Below, in pieces: positions 21,411-31,553 of a stretch of 64,000 nt of DNA. Location: the NCBI GenBank assembly GCA_900095095.1, contig FMBT01000510.1, forward strand, positions 1 to 64,000, written 5' to 3'. The DNA is from Fragilariopsis cylindrus CCMP1102. Taxonomy: Eukaryota; Bacillariophyta; Bacillariophyceae; Bacillariales; Bacillariaceae. Numbering within the stretch: position 1 is the first letter of the stretch; each line of letters starts with the position of its first letter. Made by a program: the position numbers and the translations under genes. The notes below the pieces were generated by a model that searched no databases, was not told the origin of the DNA, and saw only the letters and a program-made list of their open reading frames with translations.

Positions 21411-23579
21411 TTATTCTCTTTCCCCCGCCTTCTTTCTTCTTAACAACGCATATGCGAATAGCCTTGGTATGAAACAAAATAAAAGTAGTATACCAATATT
21501 CAAACCGAGTGATAATGTAACATTGAATGTATCTAAAATGTCTTCTGGACTTGCAGATAATAATAATGGTGTAGTCGCATCATCATTGATGCTACTGTTA
21601 TTACAAAATGGACTCAGTGCACCGGAACCATCGCATGGTATAGGTTTCTGAAACATAATTTGTAGCGTAGCATTCGATGCGTATGAAAATGGTGATAGAT
21701 ATTGTACAAAAGATAACCAAATCGGAATGTTATCGACAAAGAATCCACCTAACAACATCAGAAATAAAATAATTACCCATCCGACGGCTTGACCGACTTG
21801 TATATCATCAAACGCAGCACCAATTAAAAATCCAAAAGCTTGTCCTGTCATTACACTTAAGAAGGCAATACATGTAATGCTCAGATAAATCGTAAAACCA
21901 AATCCTACTGGGCATACCATCCAAAAGGATATTGTCATATAAATGAATGGCATTAATAAAAACATTGGTACATCTGCTATAGTCATTGCTGCAAAATAGG
22001 AACTAAGTCGATAATTGGCACCTGCTCTTTCTTTCAAAATAACAATACGTTCCTGTGGAAAGCTAAATATACTCTCAAACATACCCTGGACGACCCTGTA
22101 TTGTGAATTGGGGATTAAGTAGAGGAAACAAAATTGTCAGGCTCGGTTGGGATAGACTCTGAATGAGAAATTGCTGTCGCGTCTTGCCGTGAGTGTAGTT
22201 CTGACTTACCAGAATTGCATCGTAAAGAAAAAGTATGAGTATATATTTCGTGCATCTGCCTCTGTGTATTTTTGATTGAAATATACAAGTCCGACAGCAA
22301 ATCCAATCGCAACCGTTCTGAAAAAATTGACTGGACTAAAGATATTCACTTGACTCTTTGTCAATGCTCTGTGTAGCAATGTTGTAAATTGTGTACACCA
22401 ACTGGTTTTATATTTACTTGTTTTTTCTCCGACACCATTGCCATTATTATCTAATTGAATTTCTTCAATGGTATCCATTGTTGTAGTCATCTCATCATGC
22501 TTCCATGCTTTCTCAAGATTTTTACGTGAAGATAATACCATTGCAGTTTCTTCATTAGTAACCAGTAATTCCATCCAGTGGTCTGCTAGGTTGTGTCCAG
22601 GTGGACATGGATACCCTTCTGTACCCAAATATTCAAGCGACTTGTCAAGGGCTCCGAAGTAAACAACATTTCCCTCGCTTAACATCAACAATTTATCAAA
22701 CCCCAAAAAAGCACGAGAATTAGGTTGATGGATACTGCAGACTATAGTTTTCCCATGATTTTTCGCTAAATCCCTTAGGATATCAAGTAAACTACTACTA
22801 CTTGCACTATCCAACCCACTAGTTGGCTCGTCGAGCATAATCACGGCGGGATTTGTGATAAGTTCACTACCAATGTTTACACGTTTCTTTTCGCCACCAG
22901 AACACATCATTATCTTTAAGTCCGCACATTTTTCTAATTGTAACATCTTAAGAATTTTATCTACCTCCGACTTGATTTTCTTTTGCCGTTCTACTTTCCT
23001 ATAGATAGTATCACTGATGCGTAACTGTGCTGTATACGTCAATTGCTGTTTGACAGTAAGACTTTGAAAGAATATATCCTGCTGTTTCACGTAGGCTACC
23101 TTTGACATGAAATTCTTCATTTCAGCCCTTCCTAATCTTTTGCCATTGATTGAAATGGAACCATCTTGATATGCTGCACGGCCACTTAATACATTCATAA
23201 GGCTGGTTTTACCGCTTCCACTAGGTCTACAATGTTAAAGAAAATAAGGAAGAAAGAATGGAAGGTTTGAGAGATTCAGTTTTGGAAGAATATAATGAGT
23301 CGTCGATATAGAAGATTTATTCATTACGTACCCCATTAAAGCCAAAACTTCGCCCGGCTTAGCTTCTCCACTAATATTGCTTAGTATAATTTTGGATGAA
23401 GGCATGTCTGTAGCTGTATTTTGGATAACATGTTTTGCCTTAGTCGTCAACTTCGCATCGTCTCTTAACTCAATATTTTTTGTTAATCCTGACCAACGAA
23501 TATGCAGAGGCTTTTGTTCGATAATCTTATCGCTGTTTCCGTGGGCGATCGTAGCTGTTGTTTTACTTTCCTTGTTCAT
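21411..23579 (-). CDS. ABC transporter, ABCG (WBC) half transporter, three exons
   Basis: Exons are 23332-23579, 22210-23226 and 21411-22095, with introns of 105 and 114 nt and GT-AG ends. The joined product is about 650 residues, the usual size of an ABCG half transporter (nucleotide-binding domain first, then membrane domain). The Walker A motif GPSGSGKTSL is split by intron 1: exon 1 ends in GG of its first Gly codon. Later come the signature MCSGGEKKRVNIG, Walker B VIMLDEPTSGLDS and the H-loop CSIHQPNSR. Exon 2 ends in the first membrane helix. Exon 3 gives WVVQGMFESIFSFPQERIV and about five further helices. Such proteins dimerise to export lipids, sterols or xenobiotics. The start is 700 bp from, and divergent to, the P450 gene. 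Confidence 0.93.
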
Positions 23580-24278
23580 TATATTGCTTTCTGCTCTTCT
23601 TCTTTCTTCTCCTTCGATTTTATGCTTTCTTCTTCTTCGATTTTATGCGATATCAATCATGTTTTAGTCATCTTTCTTTTGGCTGGTCGCGTAGCTCGTG
23701 CTTGAAGATTGATTCATTCGCTCGTGCTTTTTATCGATGCATTCACGCATAAAATTCTTTCTAGTCCGTTGCTTGGGCTTTTTATTCATCGTGCGTAAAA
23801 AGAATCAATTCAAACATAAAAATTCCAACGGTAACTTATTCCAGCGCAAACGAAAATACTACTCGGCCTTTATTGTTCATCGCGCGTCAAAAGGACCAAT
23901 TCAAACATGCCATTTTTAATCGGAAATTACTATTTCAGATCGCGCTTCAAAAGGACCATTCGGGCGCCAGCAGACAATCGGACGCTCAACCCTCACTTTC
24001 AGGCAGGAACAAAAGTAACACTCAAGTAATTCGGCAACCAAAAGCTTTTATGATTCTTCCCATAAGATAAAAACTCAAACAATCAAACAATCAAACAATC
24101 AAACAATCAAACAGTCAAACAGTCAAACAGTCAAACAATCAAACAATCAAACAATCAAACAATCAAACAATCAAACAACTACAACTCAAGATTCAAGAAT
24201 TAATTTAGAAAAATCCAAACAGCAAATAAAAAAGAAAGCAGCCGGAAACTCGAAACTCAAAAGAATTGATAGTTAAAT
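23580..24278. promoter_or_regulatory. Divergent intergenic region between ABCG and P450 genes
   Basis: This 699-bp region lies between two head-to-head start codons and presumably holds both promoters. It contains degenerate repeats with TCAAAAGGACCA and AATTCAAACAT words at about 23800-23960. An 8-bp minisatellite of AATCAAAC/AGTCAAAC units lies at about 24068-24178. A TTCTTC-rich tract lies directly upstream of the ABCG start. No defined element is recognised. Confidence 0.45.
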
Positions 24279-26060
24279 ATGATGACTTACTTCAGTACCG
24301 ATATTGTATACGACAACAGTACTTGCATTGTCATTACATTTTTTAGCATGTGGATTCTTCGAAAATATCTAATTCGTGACCCAAGAGAACCTAAGCGTGT
24401 GAGCTCTTGGGTTCCATACTTTGGAGTAGCTTTTAAACTTAATGGTAACTGCTTGAATTTTTTTGCAAAATGTAGGGAACAGGTCAACGATGAGCCCATA
24501 TTTACGGCAAGACTTATGGGCAAAGACTGCCACTTTGTCGTGGATTCAAAATATGTGATTGATGTTCCCTACAAACGAGCTCCACAGATGGATGGTGTTA
24601 GTCTTCAAAAATTGTTCCTTAGGAACAATATTGGGATTACTTACGCCGAAACGGAATCCCTTTGTAGTCCCGAAAACTTAAAGTAAAAAAAGAACTTTTC
24701 CATCAGTGAGTTAATATACATTGTGTGTGTGTGTGAGTGTGTGTGCGTTTTTCTTCTTTTCTTTTTCTAGGTTTTTGAAACTAACCTGACTATTCTTTTT
24801 TTAATTCTAGAAACTTGCTTCACAAAGAGAGTGGGTCACTACAATCATTAGTTGAGACTTCCCAAATTGAGTTGCTCAAACTCACATCAGAAGGACAGGG
24901 TGACAATACAGCAACACTCCTCCACAGATTTGCTATCGACTTAGCGGTGAGAGTTTCTGCTGCTCCTATGATAAGTTTATCTCTTACAACACATAAAGAT
25001 TTACCTGAAAAGTTGCTGACTTTCTTGAATGGGACAACTGCATTGATTGCAGGTGTACCATGGCTGCTATTGCCCGATGTTATTAAAGCAAGAGATGATA
25101 TTGAGAAAATGTTTGAAGCAAAGGAATTCTTAGAAAATGCAACAGATTTTACATTACGTAGGAAGGAATTTGCAAACGCTGGTGTTATCAGGCAAACTCA
25201 AAGAGTTTGGATCAAAACTCAGGTATCAACATTGATTGCAACAACTGCTAATTTTGCTCCTACTCTTAGCTGGATTCTATTTCACTTACTCGATGATCAT
25301 GTTGCCTACAATGCAGTGGAAAAAGAAGCTATAGTCTTAGGCGAGAAAAAGATCTATGACATAGAAGATTTAGACGGATTACCTGTCTTATCTTCAGTCA
25401 TTAAGGAAACTATTAGACTTCATAGTGTCCATTTTCCAACAAAAGATATACTGGAAGATTTTGAAGTTAAGGTTGGTGAGAAAAGTTATCTTTTGAAGAA
25501 GGGAAGCCGTTTGATGTCGTACACCCCAATCAAACATTATGACCCGTATCTTTTTTCGAACCCGTTCGAGTTTCAGTATGATCGTTTTCTGGGTGATAAC
25601 AGGAAGTTTTTTTACAAGGATGGAAAAGACGCAAGAGACCCTATTGCTGCATTTGGTGGCGGGGCACAACTTGTAAGTTTTTGCTTACTACACATCTAAA
25701 TCACCTGTTTTTCTTCCAAAAATTTTCCTACGAACTTCACTCAACTTTCTCTCTCTCTTGCTCTTCCAATCCACAATCCACAATAATAAGTGTCCGGGCC
25801 GGCGGTTTACACCGTATGTTCTCAAAGCAACTGTGGTAAGGCTAATGAACACGTACAATATGGAACTTCTTGCTAATACAAAAGACCAGAAGACTTCGTT
25901 GCAACGAGGGCCCATATTGTATTTCCAACGGATGTTCACTTTAAACTGGAAAAGAAACAACGACGATCTAACATCAAATGTCAACAAGGAACAGATACCT
26001 TACTATCACAAACCGTCACTGCGCAAGCAGCCTAAACTATACTTGCATTTGATGTTATAG
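24279..26060 (+). CDS. Cytochrome P450, CYP7/CYP8-like, three exons
   Basis: Exons are 24279-24682, 24811-25672 and 25791-26060 (introns of 128 and 118 nt). The joined protein has 511 residues, normal for a P450. An N-terminal membrane anchor (TCIVITFFSMWIL) is followed by a Pro-Arg-rich hinge. The K-helix ExxR is KETIRL. The heme loop FGGGAQL|CPGRRF is split by intron 2, which falls exactly before the heme-ligand Cys. The I-helix reads ATTANFAPTLSW, resembling the ANxxPA form of CYP7/CYP8 enzymes rather than the usual AGxxT. Enzymes of that type oxidise or isomerise sterols or oxylipins. The substrate here is unknown. It is divergent from an ABCG transporter, so a shared lipid substrate is a tempting inference. 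Confidence 0.9.
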
Positions 26061-27035
26061 AACATTTATACATATATGCATAGTATCTTCCAATACTTCT
26101 ATAGATAATAGCTGCACGTAGTATCTGCAGAATCTATCTAATTAAAAAATCCACATTCTCAGTATATCAAGTTAAGAATAAATAAAAACAAGAGCAACTA
26201 GTTTTACTGTGGTGATAATTAGTTAAACACTATACTATTATATATTTATTTGCAGATATAATGTAAAATCAAGCATAACTCATACTATTATTGTGATCGC
26301 TTTGAATGTTTTCGTTAACTAATAATCCAATGCATCATAATATTATTCATACGACGTCCATATAATGACTTATTCCTTTTCTTTTCAAATAAATGTGCTT
26401 GTTTTTATGGATAAACGCCATTTGCATGGAGGAAGATTTCAATTTGGCACGTTTGTTGTTTGGGTCCTTGATGACACATAGTATCAGAATGTATTGTGCT
26501 GTTTGGATCTATTACAAAAATAAGACTTATATGTACATCGAACGAGCCATACTTTAAGAGTAGGTCAGAAATTTGCATACCGTATTCATAATGGTATCTG
26601 CTTTATATTCTGATCATGTAACTGTTTTGTAATTCGGGGCGGATTTGCCTATCAACTGATATTTGTAAATCTTCTAGCGCAGCGTAGCACGAACAATTCT
26701 CTTCGGGGTCAACTGGGAACGATCGAGCGAATGCCGGATGACTTTTCTATTCTAAAAAATGCTTGCTTGCTTACTTACTTACTTACTTACTTACTTTCGT
26801 CGTCGTCGTCGTCGGTGTAAAAAGTAGATGTCTAGCGTTATTAATACGATTACTACCACTTTTATTGTTCCTGTTGTCCATTTTTTGCTGCATGCGAGGA
26901 TGAGAAAATAAATTTATCCTCGAGCAGCAACAATTTTCTGTAGATGCTTGCAACCTCCGAAGAGGGTTACTACTCGTAAAAATTAAAATTTTCGAGTTAT
27001 AATAAATAGCGCATCCACGCTAGTAAGAACCCTTA
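26061..27035. other. Intergenic stretch, no gene seen
   Basis: It contains a (TTAC)n array near 26768-26796 followed by (CGT)n, and otherwise AT-rich unique sequence. Some GC-richer blocks (26630-26740) do not give a convincing open frame on either strand. Confidence 0.5.
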
Positions 27036-27176
27036 CTACAAAAACAGTGCTTGATTTGTATGAGTCCGTCTAGCACTTTCTTCAATTATATTCATTGCTA
27101 TCTCTAGAACCAAAACAAGCAGGTCGACCAGTAATGCCCCCACTACAATACAAAAGAAAACTAAGGCGAACAACAT
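27036..27176 (-). CDS. Micro membrane-protein family, copy 3 (46 residues)
   Basis: Minus strand, ATG at 27176, stop TAG at 27036-27038. The 46-residue product starts MLFALVFFCIVVGALLV, continues with a second hydrophobic block DLLVLVLEI, and ends with an amphipathic tail NIIEESARRTHTNQALFL. Over 41 codons shared with copy 2 I count ten differing codons, of which about seven are silent third-position changes and three alter residues (S/A, T/M, I/T). That pattern indicates selection on protein sequence. Upstream, homology to copy 2 continues for about 70 bp across CTTCCACTATCGGTTGCAC, so the gene may be longer or spliced. The family is unknown; a membrane location is inferred. Confidence 0.5.
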   Translation of the reverse strand: MLFALVFFCIVVGALLVDLLVLVLEIAMNIIEESARRTHTNQALFL

Positions 27177-28907
27177 GCTCACCAGAACAGTTGCAACACT
27201 GGGAAAAAGGAGATCAACAAGTAGAGTGCAACCGATAGTGGAAGTGGAAGATCAGTGTATTGCTGACAGATTTGGCGATGTTCCCACTTAATAGTGACAT
27301 ACTAATACTAATATAGATTAATCATAGGCGGGGTCGACCGTTGTCTCGCTAGGCTTTTTAAGGCGGTAAGGAGCGGCGCGGCAGGTTTTTAAATAATACT
27401 GTAGCATTGCCTTCGGAGACCTTCGGGAAGCAGTGAATTTCCATCAGATGCTCAGCTTCTTTTCCACTTCACTTCTATTGTTTCTCTTAAACTGCTTATA
27501 CAGCAAATGATACTCTTACTTGGTCATGCATTTTCCTTCTTCATACTTTATTTCTACCATAATCAATTACTGTAGTTGCAAGCAACACAATCTTCGCGGC
27601 ATATACATTTTTGGAGGTTTTCACGCCACTTGTTTCCTCAGAAGAAAAAAATGCGATCTCTCTAATACAAAGCACTTGTGTGGGAACGAATTGGTACAGT
27701 TTTTGAGTGATATTTTTTCACTTGTGCAAATAGTTGCAAAACTGCTTACAGTACAATAGTACAGTTCTATTACAGTAGTTGTGTTAGATGCGAGCTCGTC
27801 GAGTCATTACTTCATTTCTAATCGTTGGGTTGCAACTTTATTCGCAGACGTATATATACATTTATATTGAGATACTGTAGTCGATAATATTATTTTTTCA
27901 CTTGTCACGAACTCGCGAACTCACGATCTCGCTAATAGTGGTACCAAATAAGCCCTATTTTGGATACCTTTTTTAATTGATATTTTTCATGACGCGATCA
28001 CACATGGTAATACCGCTGTACTAGTGGAACTGTTCTCCCATTGTTCTCCCATTGATGAGACTACCGTACGATAACTCTTATGCTGCGACACAATATACGA
28101 GGTTGATAGACCCCTTTGTTCCCTCCCATCATAATAAGTTTGGTTCTCTCTTATTCACAGCACCAATATTCCAGAGTCACAAATGCCCCTTCAACCATGG
28201 AAATAACCCATTTTCTCTATTTTATATCTAATTAAAGCTCTTTTGAAATTGAACAGATAGTTTTGAATTGATATTTTCGAATGCTATTTTAATTAGGGTA
28301 CGTCATCGTGACGACATATACGGGGTATAAAGACTGCAGACGCGAAGGAAGGCTTAAAAGTCGGAGAATAGTTACGTCATAGTCAGAAGAAGGGTCAGTG
28401 TCAACTAAAACGGTACCAGTAGTAGAATACTGTAGCTGGTTTTGATGTCAACTAACTAACAAATGTTGAATGCCTGTGTGTTGCGCTGGTTATGAAGAAG
28501 AAATTTGCAACTAAACATCGGAAATCGAACAGTTCAACGTACTGAACTGTAGTGTACTGTACTCTGGTGGTAGAGATTTTTACTGGTGACGACAGCATTG
28601 TGCAACTATGAATAGCATAGCCAGTGCAGTACAGTGCAGAAACTTAAGTAACTAAAAGTAATGATGAGAAACTTTTAAAAATTAATAATTTGTTAATTGA
28701 TGTGTTATGTGATGTTATATACATTAGAAAATTATGAGATAGCTTTAATATGCTAGTCCTACTACTGTACAAGTACAATGCAATATGCAATATGCAATGT
28801 GCAATGTGTACTGAGTGTTATGTGTATTGAGTGTTATATGAGTTTTTTGTATGATGTAGATGTAGATGTAGATGTAGAATGATTCGATTTCGATTTCGAT
28901 TCCTATT
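27177..28907. other. Intergenic stretch, no gene seen
   Basis: It includes the upstream homology of the micro-protein copy (to about 27255), a GC-richer block at 27310-27450, and a short repeat TTCTCCCATTG at about 28032. Near 28770-28830 are repeated GCAATATGCAATATGCAATG words, and ATGTAG hexamers lie at 28853-28878. No open frame with coding character was found on either strand. Confidence 0.5.
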
Positions 28908-29831
28908 TTAGAAGATGCAGACAAAAGAATTTCGACGTGCTTTTTTTCTTCCATTCCTTTTAATTGGCATAATTGTATTCTCATCCACAGTCGATGGACA
29001 GGATTCGATTGCGGCTGATAATCTTTTACAATGATTATTACTATTTAAATTCGAATTCGAATTCGAATCAACACCGGTACCACCAATACCACCGTCGACC
29101 ATCATCAACGACTGTGCTGCTTGAAGTATTCTGCTGTTGCTAATGTTGTTGTTGTTGTTAACATTATTATCGGGAGTGTTGTTGTTTGAAATCATAGGTT
29201 CTAATAAAAACAATGATGATGATAATATCAACGGTGAAGTATGATGATTCTTCGAAACAACTTTACTAGTAGTAGGTGATAATAATGTTGTTGTTGGTGA
29301 TGATGATGGTGATTTCATCGTTGTCTCAACACATGCAATCACACGGTAATTTTCCAGTGCACGTTGTTGGCCTGCTATAATACATTCTTTTGAATGTATG
29401 ATATAGAATTCTGATAACCATTGTGTAAATAAATCAAATTTTTTCGCTCTTGGATCAGAATTAATAATATATATTCGTTCATTGTATTGTGCTTGTAACA
29501 TTAAATATTGGACTGCTTTGATACATGTGGAACGTCGTTCCTTCTCATATCGTAAGCAACGATACTCGTGATCTAATTTAAATAACAAATAATCATCAGC
29601 TGTATACCAGGATGATAATCTTTCATATTCGGTATATGTACAAATGTGTGGTATTTCAGAGATTGTAATAGTATTGTTGAGGCGCACACTCCTTTTCTTC
29701 TTCATTGTTGTTGTTGTCTTCGTTCTATTTGTCTTCATTGTTGTCTTCTTGTTAGCAGTAGAAGTAGAAGTAGCAGTAGTAGTAGTATTGGGCGTTCTGT
29801 AATCGAGATTGAGATTGAAAGTAGACATCAT
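28908..29831 (-). CDS. Diatom-type conserved hypothetical protein
   Basis: A 307-residue single-exon protein. After a Thr/Lys-rich N-terminus there is a globular block, residues about 45-170: VRLNNTITISEIPHI, YERLSSWYTADDYLLFK, YERIYIINSDPRAKK-like text and GQQRALENYRVIA. The layout of a basic VR-motif, a short gap, then W-Y/F-T-x-x-D-Y recurs in uncharacterised proteins of diatoms as I remember them; no biochemical role is known to me. The C-terminal half is Asn/Ser-rich and ends in a basic patch (PIKRNGRKKARRNS), possibly a nuclear localisation signal. No signal peptide or membrane helix. Confidence 0.75.
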   Translation of the reverse strand: MMSTFNLNLDYRTPNTTTTATSTSTANKKTTMKTNRTKTTTTMKKKRSVRLNNTITISEIPHICTYTEYERLSSWYTADDYLLFKLDHEYRCLRYEKERRSTCIKAVQYLMLQAQYNERIYIINSDPRAKKFDLFTQWLSEFYIIHSKECIIAGQQRALENYRVIACVETTMKSPSSSPTTTLLSPTTSKVVSKNHHTSPLILSSSLFLLEPMISNNNTPDNNVNNNNNISNSRILQAAQSLMMVDGGIGGTGVDSNSNSNLNSNNHCKRLSAAIESCPSTVDENTIMPIKRNGRKKARRNSFVCIF

Positions 29832-31553
29832 GGTTTGTGTTGGTTGTCTTCTTGTCTTTGAACTGAGTATTATGAGGTCTGTTCACTTTTGTGTTCACTT
29901 TTGTTTTTATTGTTTTTGTTGATCGTACACTGTATTGAAGCCACTAATATCAAATCCGATTACGTATTACCTAGGTTCTTGCATTTGTAGACATTTACTG
30001 TATTCGTAGTAACTTCCTTCACGCGACAATGTTTGTTTTGTTTCTAAACAATTTGGTAATCGGCGGCTCACCACAGTAACGGTAAACTACCAGTATTATT
30101 TGGAACAAGTAAGAACCGGAGTTCGCGATAAGGATACGGGTACAACAACAATGTGCAACAGCAAAAGGCCCTATCTGTAATAAATAAGTGTTGAATCGTA
30201 AGGTCATTCTTTAATCCTTCTTTGTAAACGGTATGTTGTATTTTTGAAACTTCAATGATTTATATTGATTGATTTCGGAGTGTCCGGAATTAAGAAACAA
30301 ATGTTAAATGTAAAATGAAAATACAGCATGACGTATTGAATCTTGATTAACGTTACCGCATAGCGAATGAATCATAAGAGGAATGTTGTAAGCCCTGCTC
30401 AGGAAGAGAAGGATGAGTCCCCATATTGTTGTACCGCATAACGAGATCGTCGATCAGTAATGTGTGAAAGGACGCGTATACGAGTACTAAATTCTCCACA
30501 AATGACAAAATTTAATGACCAAACAAAACATTACGCGTCGAAAACAAAAAAGAGTGCATTATTTAATTTCGATATCGTCGCGCTTCTCAGTAACTTATCA
30601 GAATATTCAATCCCCAATCACGTCGCTTTTTTTTTGATATAAATAGTAGTCGTAGTTGGGATTAAAACACGCCAAAATGTATATTAAGTAATTTGGTTTT
30701 AGGAATTAAAAGGGATTGAATCAAATCTACTTCGATATTGTTCTTATGCATTATTCACACAAGTTCAATGCTCGCGACGTTTTGAGACATTATTTTTTAA
30801 TATCATTACAGTAATAATTGCTTAATCAAAAAGCAACTGTGGTGACAGGAAAAGAAAGTTTTGTGTTGGGCTTAAGATTATCTTTCTCAATAAAGAGGGA
30901 GTCGACATGGAAAATAAGGGAGCAAGGAAATAAATGACTTTTAGTTGTTTTCGTGTGTACAGTCTGTAGTTCGTGAGTAATTCGTAAGTTGAAGTATTAT
31001 TATTTGTAAAAGATACCTTGGTATTGTTTAAGAAGTGTAAAAAATGAGCCGCAGTATCATACATAGTAAAAGTACCTACTTATACTCGTTCTTGTACTGG
31101 TAGCGCGGTCTGCGCTGTCCATATACAGTACTTGTTCTTTTTTTCTTTCTTTCTTATTTTCCGCTCAACACTCATATCAGGACAGGCAGTACCGCAAACG
31201 TAAACGCAAACGCACCTCTACAACTACAACTACAACTACCAATGTCGTTACACAAACGAGATTAAGTTTGTAACTATTATATTTATATTTATTTTAATGA
31301 CATTGACTTGACTTGACTACTGTATTAGCATTTCTTTAATTTTTCTACAACAAAACTTGTATCGTGTCGTAAACTGGAACCTTGCGTACATGTACATGTA
31401 CACATACACAATGCATATTTTACCGTTATTACTGTATTTTTTATTTTATTTCTGTTCTGCCTTAGCATTTCCATATATTTTCTTCTTCTTTTTTTTCACC
31501 TTTATAAAACTTCGTTTTCGCGATTGCATATATCATCTTATCTGTTTTGTTTT
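29832..31553. other. Intergenic stretch, no gene seen
   Basis: This 1.7-kb stretch holds the presumptive promoter of the hypothetical gene (29832 onward) and the 3' flank of the glutamyl-tRNA synthetase gene. Simple motifs include CAACTACAACTACAACTAC near 31220. Short open frames on both strands lack coding character. I see no RNA gene. Confidence 0.5.

Noticed and set aside
27520-27759. 79-residue plus frame
   Set aside because: No signal, domain or codon character; likely chance in AT-rich DNA.
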